Part shown: positions 1 through 8,092 of the stretch, in pieces | Layout of the letters: the number at the start of each line of letters is the position of its first letter | Position numbering within the stretch: position 1 is the stretch's first letter | Source of the DNA: PALSA-1296 sp038210275 | Lineage (GTDB): Bacteria; Bacteroidota; Ignavibacteria; Palsa-1295 | Assembly: GCA_038210275.1 (NCBI GenBank) | Contig: JBBQWV010000015.1 | Location: 23,561-87,560, forward strand | Length of the DNA stretch: 64,000 bases | Direction: 5' to 3' | Notes under the pieces: generated by a model | The model's database searches: none | The model's input: only the letters and a program-made list of their open reading frames with translations | Told to the model about the DNA's origin: nothing | Position numbers and translations under genes: made by a program

Positions 1-1163
1 TCAGCTTGCGATGCAGCAAATGAAAGACGGATCGCATCGGATTTGCCGAAGGCATTGCCCGGAACAAGTGCAAGCCCGTGATCTTCCAGAAGCATTTCGC
101 AAATATCTTCGCCGCTCAGAATAACTTTACCTGATGGTAATTTCTTTCCGATATACGAAGCGATAGAAAAGAAAACATAGAATGCAGCTCTCGGCATCGA
201 AAATGATATGCCTGGTATATCTTTCATGAGCGATACAACCAGATCGCGTCTGCGTTGGAATTCCTGGCGCATAAGCTCTACACTTTCTTGCGGACCTGTC
301 AGTGCCTCGATACCGGCTTTCTGGCTGATAGAGCTTGGATGTGATACAGCTTGGCTCTGAAGTCGTCCCATTGCATTAATGATCCATTCCGGACCTGTAG
401 CATAACCAAGTCTCCAGCCCGTCATGGCATAGGCTTTGCTTAATCCGTTTACAGTCACAACCTGATCGGCAATTTCCGGAATCGAGCCAAGTGAGAAATG
501 TTTTCTGCCATCATACGTCAACTTCTCATAAAGCTCATCAACAACAACGATAAGCCCGTGTTCTTCAATGATCGGCACTAAGTTCTGAAGTTCTGCTTCA
601 GAATAGATCGCACTTGTCGGATTGTGAGGAGTGTTAAGCAGCAAAACTCGTGAACGTGAAGTGATCGCAGCACTAAGGAGTTCAGGTGTGAGCAGCCAAT
701 CAGAATCCTGCTTCGTTTCGATCAGAACCGGGTTCGCTTCGGTAAGACCTGCCATTGCAGAGTAGCTCAACCAGAATGGCGAAGGAATAATAATTTCATC
801 GCCCGCTTCGCAAAGTACGAAGAGTGCATTGCTCAGTGCATGTTTACCGCCGCTTGAAATTAATACTTGCTCTGTAGATGATGGAATGTTATCATCTTTT
901 TTAAATTTTTCTGCAACAAGCGCACGAAGCTCAGGCATTCCTTCAGCCGAGGTGTACTTCGTAAAATTCTGCTCAATGGCGCGAATGGCTGCCTGTTTGA
1001 TATTATCAGGCGTCGGAAAATCCGGCTCGCCTGTCGAGAGGCTAACGATCTGCTTTCCTTGCGAACGAAGCATCATTGCACGCGCAGCGATCTTCAGCGT
1101 TGCCGCTTCTTCGCAATGCTCCATTCTTTTTGTCAACCGGTGTTCTATTTCTGTCGAGATCAT
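1..1163 (-). CDS. Class I/II pyridoxal-phosphate aminotransferase, aspartate aminotransferase-like (3' end outside window)
   Basis: Reading the minus strand from the ATG at 1163-1161 gives 387 codons open to the left edge, so the last residues are missing. Visible family features: STGEPDFPTP near the N-terminus (substrate loop), the NTPHNPTS motif, VVDELYEKL, and the PLP-binding lysine in NGLSKAYAMTGWR (about residue 243). This is the fold-type I layout of Bacillus/Thermus-type aspartate aminotransferases, which interconvert aspartate/2-oxoglutarate and oxaloacetate/glutamate in the cytosol. The ATG overlaps the coaD stop by one base (TAATG), so it is the last visible gene of an rsmD-coaD operon and is probably translated by coupling. 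Substrate specificity cannot be read from sequence; other amino acids are possible. Confidence 0.9.
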   Translation of the reverse strand, partial: MISTEIEHRLTKRMEHCEEAATLKIAARAMMLRSQGKQIVSLSTGEPDFPTPDNIKQAAIRAIEQNFTKYTSAEGMPELRALVAEKFKKDDNIPSSTEQVLISSGGKHALSNALFVLCEAGDEIIIPSPFWLSYSAMAGLTEANPVLIETKQDSDWLLTPELLSAAITSRSRVLLLNTPHNPTSAIYSEAELQNLVPIIEEHGLIVVVDELYEKLTYDGRKHFSLGSIPEIADQVVTVNGLSKAYAMTGWRLGYATGPEWIINAMGRLQSQAVSHPSSISQKAGIEALTGPQESVELMRQEFQRRRDLVVSLMKDIPGISFSMPRAAFYVFFSIASYIGKKLPSGKVILSGEDICEMLLEDHGLALVPGNAFGKSDAIRLSFAASQA

Positions 1164-1663
1164 TAATTCTTTGAAAATTTTTCTTTCAATTTTTTTGCAA
1201 CGCAGTCGGGCACAAATGCCGAAACATCGCTTCCGTATTTTGCAAGTTCACGAACGATCGTGGAATTCAGATATGTGTACTTCTCATTCGGCATCAAGAA
1301 TACCGTCGTAATATCTTTGAGCTTCCGATTCATCAGCGCCATTTGAAATTCATATTCGAAATCGCTCAATACCCGTAGCCCTCTGATGATTGCGATCGAA
1401 TCCTTCTCTTTCGCATAATCGACAAGTAAGCCATCGAAAGAATCAACGGAGATATGAGTATTTTCCGGAATTGCTTCCTTGATAGATTCTTTACAAAGCT
1501 CTATGCGCTCATCTTCGGTGAATAGCGGTGTTTTTGTGCTATTGGTGGCAAGAGCGACGACCACCTCATCGAAAAGCTCTGCAGCCCTTGCAATGACGTC
1601 TAAATGCCCATTCGTGATCGGGTCGAACGTGCCGGGATATATTACTTTCCGAATTTTCCCCAC
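1163..1663 (-). CDS. coaD: Phosphopantetheine adenylyltransferase
   Basis: 166 residues, the usual length. It transfers AMP from ATP to 4'-phosphopantetheine, the penultimate step of coenzyme A synthesis, in the cytosol. The nucleotidyltransferase signature YPGTFDPITNGH is at about residues 9-20 (HxGH-type site is TNGH), followed by IIRGLR and the C-terminal LNSTIVREL, which corresponds to the ISSTxVRE ATP-binding motif. One base separates it from the rsmD stop and it overlaps the following aminotransferase start by one base. rsmD-coaD adjacency is common across bacteria, which supports the call. Confidence 0.97.
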   Translation of the reverse strand: MGKIRKVIYPGTFDPITNGHLDVIARAAELFDEVVVALATNSTKTPLFTEDERIELCKESIKEAIPENTHISVDSFDGLLVDYAKEKDSIAIIRGLRVLSDFEYEFQMALMNRKLKDITTVFLMPNEKYTYLNSTIVRELAKYGSDVSAFVPDCVAKKLKEKFSKN

Positions 1664-1664
1664 T

Positions 1665-2243
1665 TTAGCTCTCTTGTTTCCGCCTCAAAAATGAAAAAAC
1701 CGCCTCTCCGGCGCTTAATTCGCGAATTAGCTCTGCATGAGCCGGAATAGCAATATGGCTGCCCGTTCGATGCTCAATGATAACAAAATTATCCTCAGTT
1801 AAGAGTCCGCAGGCAATGATCGCTGCCGGAAGAACATCAAGCGTTTTCGGATCATCATAAGGAGGATCAGCAAAGACCAGATCATAATTCCCCCTCCTCT
1901 CGGAGGAGGGGGTTAGGGGGTGGTCGAGCCATTTGTAAACATCTTTACTAATAATCTGCACCTTCGCAGCGATCTCAAAAGCAACAGCATTTTCCTTAAT
2001 AGCTTCAGCCGCTTTTCTATTTTGTTCGATGAGCATTGCACTTTCTGCTCCACGACTCATCGCCTCAAAAGCAAATGCCCCCGACCCTGCAAAAAGATCG
2101 AGCACAGAAATGCCATCGAAATCTATCAGATTATTCAGCACATTAAAAAGCGATTCACGCGCACGATCAGATGTCGGACGAGTCGAGTCGCCTTTGGGAG
2201 CAATGAGTTTTCGGCTTTTATATATGCCAGAGATGATGCGCAT
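1665..2243 (-). CDS. rsmD: 16S rRNA (guanine966-N2)-methyltransferase RsmD
   Basis: The preferred start is the internal ATG giving MRIISGIYKSRKL, as in the family; a start five codons upstream at 2258 is possible. RsmD methylates G966 of 16S rRNA. Visible: RPTSDRARESLFNVL at the N-terminus, the SAM-binding VLDLFAGSGAFAFEAMSRGA, and the catalytic FADPPYDDP. Just before the DPPY strand, normally a short turn, the protein carries an extra PLTPSSERRGN. The underlying DNA is a perfect 10-bp palindrome of CT/GA runs plus a purine tail (1890-1923), so a repeat element has apparently entered the frame without breaking it. First gene of the rsmD-coaD-aminotransferase operon. Confidence 0.93.
   Translation of the reverse strand: MRIISGIYKSRKLIAPKGDSTRPTSDRARESLFNVLNNLIDFDGISVLDLFAGSGAFAFEAMSRGAESAMLIEQNRKAAEAIKENAVAFEIAAKVQIISKDVYKWLDHPLTPSSERRGNYDLVFADPPYDDPKTLDVLPAAIIACGLLTEDNFVIIEHRTGSHIAIPAHAELIRELSAGEAVFSFLRRKQES
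1890..1923. repeat. In-frame palindromic element inside rsmD
   Basis: The left arm ccccctcctc (1890-1899) and the right arm gaggaggggg (1903-1912) are perfect complements around a 3-base loop, followed by a ttagggggtgg tail. It encodes the PLTPSSERRGN peptide of RsmD on the minus strand. The base composition (C/T run, then G/A run) is unlike the neighbouring codons. I recall similar C/T-G/A palindromes as dispersed repeats in many bacterial genomes (memory, not checked); only one copy was seen here. Confidence 0.7.
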
Positions 2244-2305
2244 TGAGAAGCTGAACAATTATGGATACACTTCTAATCATAAAGTTGTATGAAGGTACTG
2301 AAAAA

Positions 2306-3703
2306 TCATTTTACGTATTTCCAGAGCCGATGTGATCCGTTCGCATTGCGCGACCTGCCTAAAAGATATAATGTTGTACCATCGCTTCCGAGCATGCCAT
2401 CGGGCATTACAACATTATCGAGCTCTTGCCAGGCATCGGCAGCAGGTGTATATTCCCAAAGTCCATTGGTATTCGGTAAAGGTTGATTCCCGGCATCTAT
2501 TAATCCGGGGGCTATTACAAACACATGCTGACCGTCCGAACAACTTGCCCAGTTGATAAAAGGACTAAACTGGGACGCCGCTTTTTTCGTCCAGGAATCC
2601 TGCAGCGGATCATATACCCAAAATTCATTCGGTCCGTAAGGACGCCCTGTAGAATCGGCGTCGACAATTGCTGCATATCCTTTGCCAGCTGCGGATGCAC
2701 TAAAAGAAACCTGATGTAAAGGCATCGGAAGATTCTTCAATCTGATCCAACGATTAGCCGGCGGATCGAATTTCCAGAAATCATTATAATGAGAGGACTG
2801 CCCGAAGGTATTCAGTACCCCCGGATCAATATCGCCACCTCCGGAATACAATGCTTCACCGATTGAAAAAACAATCATCGAAGTACGGCCTTTCAGAGAA
2901 TCATTGGGGTATTCTGAATATTGTCCATTCGAAGTATCGATGCGTTCAAGAACGTCAAAGTGAATTTGCGACAAAGAACTTCCGTAAAAGGAATAATAAC
3001 TCCGATATTGGGCATAACGGAAAAGTGATCCTGCCAGCATAAAATTAGGACCTGTCACAACCGGAAATTGTACATTCCCCGGATCGGGATTGAGGAATTT
3101 ATATGTTGGAACGTACCAGGTGTTAGAATTCGGATGATATATATCTCCAAAACCAAAACAGCACCCTCCACCATCTGTACATGAGCCGGAAATGATTGCA
3201 TTATCGGATGGCAGATCGGCAAGGCGAACCCATTCGGTTGGCTGGACTGTGGCAGTAAAATGCGAACCATCACTCACAGGGTTACTATAATATTTTTTTC
3301 CTGATATCAAGACATAGCCACGGACCGTGTACTGCACCCGATCTTTCAATCCTGTTAATTCTTTACGAATTTTCCAAACAGAATTATTGCCGTTCAGCGT
3401 CTTAGTAGTAAATTTGGGAGTGAACGAAGAATCCGCGCTATATCCCGGTGCAGTGATCTCAAAGCCGCATTGCGGTGCATCCCCCCAGACAGTAATACAT
3501 TCAAAGCTAATTGTCGCTCCAAGTTGAATAGAGTCGGATACTGTTACATAAACGTCACCAGGATTTCCACTGAATCCAGGATTTCCACTGAATCCCGGAT
3601 TTCCAAAAGTATCTGTAGACATTTTACAGGTTTCACCGCACAACGGCAGATATGCTATTATTCCTCCGAGAATAACAAGGAAATATTTAGAAGTATGCTT
3701 CAT
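2306..3703 (-). CDS. Exported kelch-like repeat protein with collagen-like tandem repeat
   Basis: About 465 residues. The start chosen is MKHTSKYF, which gives a normal signal peptide (K-rich, then FLVILGGIIAYLPLC); an ATG six codons upstream is possible. LPLCGETC has a cysteine at the right place but is a poor lipobox, so lipidation is uncertain. Next come three near-identical GNPGFS units, a putative Ig/fibronectin-like region (VTVSDSIQLGATISFEC), then several kelch-type blades such as NDFWKFDPPANRWIRLKNLPMP and NEFWVYDPLQDSWTKKA, spaced by about 50-60 residues, ending HRLWKYVK. There is no T9SS sorting domain. It probably forms a beta-propeller outside the cytoplasm; the ligand is unknown. 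Monocistronic. Confidence 0.75.
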   Translation of the reverse strand: MKHTSKYFLVILGGIIAYLPLCGETCKMSTDTFGNPGFSGNPGFSGNPGDVYVTVSDSIQLGATISFECITVWGDAPQCGFEITAPGYSADSSFTPKFTTKTLNGNNSVWKIRKELTGLKDRVQYTVRGYVLISGKKYYSNPVSDGSHFTATVQPTEWVRLADLPSDNAIISGSCTDGGGCCFGFGDIYHPNSNTWYVPTYKFLNPDPGNVQFPVVTGPNFMLAGSLFRYAQYRSYYSFYGSSLSQIHFDVLERIDTSNGQYSEYPNDSLKGRTSMIVFSIGEALYSGGGDIDPGVLNTFGQSSHYNDFWKFDPPANRWIRLKNLPMPLHQVSFSASAAGKGYAAIVDADSTGRPYGPNEFWVYDPLQDSWTKKAASQFSPFINWASCSDGQHVFVIAPGLIDAGNQPLPNTNGLWEYTPAADAWQELDNVVMPDGMLGSDGTTLYLLGRSRNANGSHRLWKYVK

Positions 3704-3851
3704 AGAATTATTTGATGACATTAATTATTTTCCTAATCACCGTGATCGAATGACACTCGGCATTGATGAGCTTATGAATGCAAAATTACTGTTTTTGGAC
3801 TACAGTATTGTCACAGAATTGTCAAAAGTTCAAAATAGAGCTGCTTTATTT

Positions 3852-4391
3852 TCAGTTCAATCGCAAATACTGCGCCATTTGATTAAATTTCTTCTCGCCG
3901 ATTCCTTGGACATTCATCACCTCGCGGACATCACGGAAGCTGCCGCGTTTTTTGCGATAAAGGAGAATGCGCTGAGCCGTCACTTTTCCCACACCGGGAA
4001 GTTTTGCAAGCGCTTCTTCATCAGCTTTATTTAAAGGGATGCTATGAGGCGCAAGATCTTTTGCTTTTTTGTTTGTGAAGTTAGATGCTTCTTTTTCTTT
4101 CGTTACGATGGAATCGTCGGGAATCGAAAATTTCAGTGAGTCTTCGTTGATCACTTTTCTGCTCAATGCGGCAAAGACGCTGTCGTTTTGTTTTTCGCGT
4201 AAGGCAACTTCATTCGGAACAGCAGGAGGGTAGAGTGTGAAGAGAAGTTCTTTGCCGCCACGAAAAAGAAGAACGGCAAATCCCAAACCAAGAAAGAGTA
4301 GTAATGCTTTGAATTCCTTTGGCGTGAAAAGCTGCAAGACTACTGCCTTACTCTTACTCTTTACTTTCTCAAAGAAATTATGAAAGGACAT
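3852..4391 (-). CDS. ComEA-like helix-hairpin-helix protein with one N-terminal membrane segment
   Basis: 179 residues. One transmembrane segment (about 30-45, ALLLFLGLGFAVLLF) anchors the protein; a charged linker of about 70 residues leads to two helix-hairpin-helix motifs: ADEEALAKLPGVGKVTAQRIL and FRDVREVMNVQGIGEKKFNQM. PGVGK...A and QGIGEKK are the DNA-backbone-binding hairpins. ComEA proteins bind incoming DNA in the periplasm during transformation; dprA, which lies at 42890 in this window, acts later in the same process. The start overlaps the preceding stop by one base (TAATG), making it the last gene of the hrcA-grpE-dnaJ operon. A role other than competence, such as DNA repair, is possible. 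Confidence 0.8.
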   Translation of the reverse strand: MSFHNFFEKVKSKSKAVVLQLFTPKEFKALLLFLGLGFAVLLFRGGKELLFTLYPPAVPNEVALREKQNDSVFAALSRKVINEDSLKFSIPDDSIVTKEKEASNFTNKKAKDLAPHSIPLNKADEEALAKLPGVGKVTAQRILLYRKKRGSFRDVREVMNVQGIGEKKFNQMAQYLRLN

Positions 4392-5089
4392 TATTTCATT
4401 GTTCGATAATCAATGACCTTCGCAGTTGCTTTAACCGAAGCAACCCATCTTTCAAAAAAAGGTCCTTCGGTTTCTTTTAACTTTTCACTACGTAAGTTCT
4501 CTTTTTCCGATTCAAATTTCTCACGAGTTGCCCCTTTTTTTTCCTTATAAGCCTTCCATAATTCCTCGTCTGTCGGAGTGATCGAGGCGATCAATACTTT
4601 GCTAAGTTTTTCTTTTTTCATTGCAGGTATCATTATTTGAAGCACCGTATCTAACAGGTCATTATTGCGAGGGTCACGCAAGGCGCTTAGATAGTCCTCC
4701 TTCAAAAATTTTCCTGTTGAATCAGTGAACTGAGCTTTGAGAAACTGTGGAGGATCCCTTTCAAGTGATGAACGCACTTCTATATCGGTAACGGCAATTC
4801 CTTTTTTCTCTATACTATCCATCAGCGCACATTCTAAGATCAGATTGTCCCACGTTTTCTGATGAACTTTGAGAATTTCCTGCGAGGTAAGCGAATCGGT
4901 CATTCTCGGCTTAATCTCTGAGGAAACCATCGAGAACATTTCAATATATGCTTTTCTCCTTATTGCTCTTCCGTTGACAAAACCTGCAGTATCGCCGCGA
5001 AAAGGAGGAGCCGTTGTTGTTTGAGAATAGGAATAATCTGAAAGCAAAAGAACCACGACGAAAGAAAGAACAACGGGGTATTTAAGCAT
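4391..5089 (-). CDS. Periplasmic SurA/PpiD-type N-terminal chaperone domain protein without PPIase domain
   Basis: 232 residues with a cleavable signal peptide (MLKYPVVLSFVVVLLLSDYSYSQ). The body resembles the SurA_N/PpiD N-terminal chaperone fold: GFVNGRAIRRKAYIEMF, a helical middle, and DPPQFLKAQFTDSTGKFLKEDYLSAL, which is typical of PpiD/SurA relatives. No parvulin PPIase domain follows, so it is probably a holdase for outer-membrane or secreted proteins. Its place directly after dnaJ (22 bases) in a heat-shock operon fits a protein-quality role. It overlaps the ComEA-like gene by one base. Function is inferred from domain type only. Confidence 0.75.
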   Translation of the reverse strand: MLKYPVVLSFVVVLLLSDYSYSQTTTAPPFRGDTAGFVNGRAIRRKAYIEMFSMVSSEIKPRMTDSLTSQEILKVHQKTWDNLILECALMDSIEKKGIAVTDIEVRSSLERDPPQFLKAQFTDSTGKFLKEDYLSALRDPRNNDLLDTVLQIMIPAMKKEKLSKVLIASITPTDEELWKAYKEKKGATREKFESEKENLRSEKLKETEGPFFERWVASVKATAKVIDYRTMK

Positions 5090-5111
5090 TATTCTTCAAA
5101 TTATTTATGAG

Positions 5112-6305
5112 CTACGAAAACATACTTTTCAAACTATCGAACATTCCTGCCTCTTCAGCTTTTGGAGATTTATTTTTGCCGGATTTAGTTTTCTCGGGTT
5201 CCTCTTCTCCTGAACGGAAATGTTCTTCCTTCGAAAGCTTTTCGATAAGCGTTCTCTCTTCTTTTGTCAACTTCGACGGAGTAACGATATTCACTCGTAC
5301 AAGTTCATCGCCTTTTCCATGACGATTGAGATGCTGAATGCCTTTTTCGCGCATACGTAATATCGTCCCGGATTTAATCCCGCTCTGAATTTTTAATAGT
5401 GCCCGACCTGTCAACGTCGGCACTTCGATTTCTGCTCCGAGCGCAGCCTGTGGGAATGTAATATCAAGATCAAGAATGACATCGTCTCCATCGCGGATGA
5501 AAATATCGTGTTCGAGTTCTTCAATAACGACGATTGCGTCTCCTGCGGGACCGCCGCGCCTTCCGACATGACCTTGCCCGTTCATCGTTAAATAATTTCC
5601 GTCACTGACGCCTGCAGGTATTTTTACTTTAAGCGTGCTCTCTTCCTGCACTCTGCCTTCACCGGAACACGTTGCACATTTCTCTTTGATGATCGTCCCA
5701 GCTCCGCTGCACGTTGGGCATGGACCAACATTCACGAACTGTCCAAATCCCATTGAGCGAACTTGACGCACTTGTCCCTGACCGTTGCACGTTGTACATG
5801 TCTGTACCGATGAACCCGGCTTTGCGCCGTTGCCGCTACACGTAACGCATTTTCTGAAATGACGCACTTTAACCGTCTTCTCAACTCCGACTGCGATCTC
5901 TTCGAGAGTAAGTGCCAATCGCATCTGAAGATCAGAGCCGCGTTCCGGTCCACTTGGTCCACGTTGCTGCCCACCACCGCCAAAGAATGTATCGAAAATA
6001 CTTCCGCCACCCGCTCCCGAAAATATATCGGAGAAGTGGCTGAAGATATCTTCAGTATTTTGGTAGTGTCCGTAATCATTTTGCTTTACGCCTTGATGTC
6101 CGTACCTATCGTATCGTGCGCGCTTATCGGCATCACTGAGAACTTCGTACGCTTCTGTCGCTTCTTTGAATTTATCCTCGGCTTCTTTATTATCCGGATT
6201 TTTATCGGGATGGTATTGCATCGCAAGTTTGCGATACGATTTTTTTACCTCTTCAACAGTAGCAGATTTTTCTACACCTAATATTTCGTAATAATCTCTT
6301 TTCAT
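5112..6305 (-). CDS. dnaJ: Molecular chaperone DnaJ (Hsp40)
   Basis: 397 residues, full length. The J domain starts RDYYEILGV with HPD at residues 32-34, which stimulates the DnaK ATPase. A Gly/Phe-rich linker (GAGGGSIFDTFFGGGGQ) follows, then four CxxCxGxG zinc motifs (CVTCSGNG, CTTCNGQG, CPTCSGAG, CATCSGEG), then two C-terminal peptide-binding domains. The C-terminus has a Lys/Glu-rich tail (EEEPEKTKSGKNKSPKAEE) beyond the usual end. It lies 11 bases after grpE; dnaK is not in the window. Confidence 0.98.
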   Translation of the reverse strand: MKRDYYEILGVEKSATVEEVKKSYRKLAMQYHPDKNPDNKEAEDKFKEATEAYEVLSDADKRARYDRYGHQGVKQNDYGHYQNTEDIFSHFSDIFSGAGGGSIFDTFFGGGGQQRGPSGPERGSDLQMRLALTLEEIAVGVEKTVKVRHFRKCVTCSGNGAKPGSSVQTCTTCNGQGQVRQVRSMGFGQFVNVGPCPTCSGAGTIIKEKCATCSGEGRVQEESTLKVKIPAGVSDGNYLTMNGQGHVGRRGGPAGDAIVVIEELEHDIFIRDGDDVILDLDITFPQAALGAEIEVPTLTGRALLKIQSGIKSGTILRMREKGIQHLNRHGKGDELVRVNIVTPSKLTKEERTLIEKLSKEEHFRSGEEEPEKTKSGKNKSPKAEEAGMFDSLKSMFS

Positions 6306-6316
6306 TTTTCTACAAT

Positions 6317-6859
6317 TTATTCGGGACGCTTAGCGACAATTACTTTTGCATGGCGCAATACTGTGTCGCCGATCATATATCCTTTTTGTACTTCATTGGT
6401 TATCGTACCCGGCTCAAGATCTTCGCGTGACTCTTCCATCATGGCATCATGCAGCTGCACATCAAACATCGTCCCCACCGATTCAATTGGTTTGACATTA
6501 TTCTTCTGCAATATTTTTTGGAAGTTTTTATATACTAATTCGATACCTCCTGCAAGGGCAGTATTCTCATCCGGCTTAATGTATGTCATTGTACGTTCTA
6601 GATCGTCAACTGTTGCCAATAGTTCGGTGATCAATCTCTTATTTGCTTCGAATATCAACTGTACACTTTCCGCCTGATGTCGGCGGCGCATATTATCAAG
6701 CTCTGCTGTCCTTCTGAGAAGCTGATCTTTTGCTTGTTCAAGTTCGGTTTGAATTTGAGCGATTCTTATATCGCGTTCATCTTTTTGCTCATCTGCTTGC
6801 TCATTTCCGGCAAACGTTTCTTCGTTCATTTCGTCAGTATTTTTTTTCTTAAACATCAC
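6317..6859 (-). CDS. grpE: Nucleotide exchange factor GrpE
   Basis: 180 residues. It releases ADP from DnaK. An acidic N-terminal segment is followed by a long coiled coil (about 30-95, with AELDNMRRRHQ) and the C-terminal beta-wing containing the family signature, seen here as FDVQLHDAMMEESREDLEPGTITNEVQKGY and DTVLRHAKVIVAK. Two consecutive ATGs make the start ambiguous by one codon. It lies 12 bases after hrcA and 11 before dnaJ in the classic order hrcA-grpE-dnaJ. Confidence 0.97.
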   Translation of the reverse strand: MMFKKKNTDEMNEETFAGNEQADEQKDERDIRIAQIQTELEQAKDQLLRRTAELDNMRRRHQAESVQLIFEANKRLITELLATVDDLERTMTYIKPDENTALAGGIELVYKNFQKILQKNNVKPIESVGTMFDVQLHDAMMEESREDLEPGTITNEVQKGYMIGDTVLRHAKVIVAKRPE

Positions 6860-6871
6860 AATTATTATTTT

Positions 6872-7945
6872 TTATTTTGCTGAGAGAGCCGTTGACATTG
6901 ACTTCGCAACATATTCAACGATGGGTGTTACGCGACCGTAATCCATTCGTTTCGGTCCAATTACTGCGATAGTGCCATGTTGGTCACCAATGCGGTATTT
7001 AGTTGAGATAATGCTGTAGTTACTCATCCGTTCATCGGCAAGTTCGCTTCCGATCCGGATCGAAAGCCCGGTCTGCTTCTCCGATCCTTCCAGTACATGT
7101 ATGACGACTTCTTCATTTTCTATAAGTTCGATAATGCTTTGGAATTCATCATCTGAATAACTGCTTTTCTTTTGGAATTCCGGTTGAGTGAAAATATTGC
7201 CGGCACCTGATAATTTTACACGCTCCGACCCTGTATCTTCAAAAAATCTTTCCGGTGAATTGATAAAGACACGGAGAATTGATTTATCTTCTTCTGATAG
7301 ATCTTGAATACTTTCGAAGAAAATGCTTCTGACTTCCTGAAAACTTTTCCCGGCAAGGCGCGAATTTAATATATAGCAGAGATCTTCGAGGCGTGACCTC
7401 TCTATCGTCGTTTCTGTTTCGAGCGTCACCGTTCTCACTCTGCCACTTGATGCAGCAATAATAATGAGAATTCGGTTTGAGGTTAACGGTACGATCTCAA
7501 CTCTTTCCAATATGCCGATCTCCATAGCCGGAAGCAGAAGGAGTGAAAGCTGTTTGGAAAGCTTTGCCAAAAGAGTTGTTGATTCACGGATCACATCCTC
7601 AGGTGTAAGCGCTGTTCCAAAAGAATGTGCAACCGCTTTTCTTTCGGCATCACTGAGATGCTCGACAAGCATAAGACTATCAACATACAACCTATATCCT
7701 TTATCCGTCGGCATCCGACCTGCACTTGTATGCGGATGGTCGATAAAACCAAGGTACTCCAGATCAGCCATGACATTGCGGAGAGTTGCATCGCTTAGCC
7801 CCAAAGTGCTGATTCGCGAAATAAAACGAGAACCAACAGGATTTGCCGTCAGGACGTATTGCTGAATAATAAGACGCAAAATCTCCCTCTGCCTATCGGT
7901 GAGGGAATCTGCTCCAATGGCTTCTCTATTCTTCTGTCTTGACAT
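6872..7945 (-). CDS. hrcA: Heat-inducible transcription repressor HrcA
   Basis: 357 residues. It represses class I heat-shock genes and needs GroEL for activity. The N-terminal winged helix contains LTDRQREILRLIIQQYV and NPVGSRFIS, followed by HPHTSAGRMPTDKGYRLYVDSL, the most conserved stretch of the family; then a GAF-like domain and a C-terminal segment (IISTKYRIGDQHGTIAVIGPKRMDYGRV). First gene of hrcA-grpE-dnaJ-SurA-like-ComEA-like. The usual CIRCE operator is absent in front of it; a different palindrome sits at 7954-7975. Confidence 0.97.
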   Translation of the reverse strand: MSRQKNREAIGADSLTDRQREILRLIIQQYVLTANPVGSRFISRISTLGLSDATLRNVMADLEYLGFIDHPHTSAGRMPTDKGYRLYVDSLMLVEHLSDAERKAVAHSFGTALTPEDVIRESTTLLAKLSKQLSLLLLPAMEIGILERVEIVPLTSNRILIIIAASSGRVRTVTLETETTIERSRLEDLCYILNSRLAGKSFQEVRSIFFESIQDLSEEDKSILRVFINSPERFFEDTGSERVKLSGAGNIFTQPEFQKKSSYSDDEFQSIIELIENEEVVIHVLEGSEKQTGLSIRIGSELADERMSNYSIISTKYRIGDQHGTIAVIGPKRMDYGRVTPIVEYVAKSMSTALSAK

Positions 7946-7953
7946 TAGTTTTG

Positions 7954-7975
7954 TAAGAACATAGCCCTGTTCTTA
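7954..7975 (-). promoter_or_regulatory. Perfect palindrome directly upstream of hrcA (candidate operator)
   Basis: taagaaca and tgttctta are exact inverted repeats of 8 bases separated by 6 (tagccc). The element ends 8 bases before the hrcA ATG, where CIRCE normally lies. CIRCE is TTAGCACTC-N9-GAGTGCTAA; this differs in sequence and spacing. It may be a lineage-specific HrcA operator, or an RNA hairpin over the start region. The first is inference from position only. Confidence 0.5.
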
Positions 7976-8030
7976 TCAAGTTTCACTTTATATTTCTCCA
8001 TACTTTTTGATAGAAAATTAAATTCATCAT

Positions 8031-8065
8031 AAAAAAAACCGCCCTGCCGGTTAGGGCAGGGCGGT
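8031..8065 (-). terminator. Intrinsic terminator of the 1774-residue T9SS protein gene
   Basis: An 11-bp stem (accgccctgcc / ggcagggcggt) with a 6-base loop, followed on the minus strand by eight T residues, 28 bases after the stop codon. Confidence 0.9.
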
Positions 8066-8092
8066 CATAGATTAGAATCTATTTTTCAGCGA

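Noticed and set aside
7946..8030. CIRCE element upstream of hrcA
   Set aside because: Looked for TTAGCACTC-N9-GAGTGCTAA and found none in the region; only the TAAGAACA palindrome is present.
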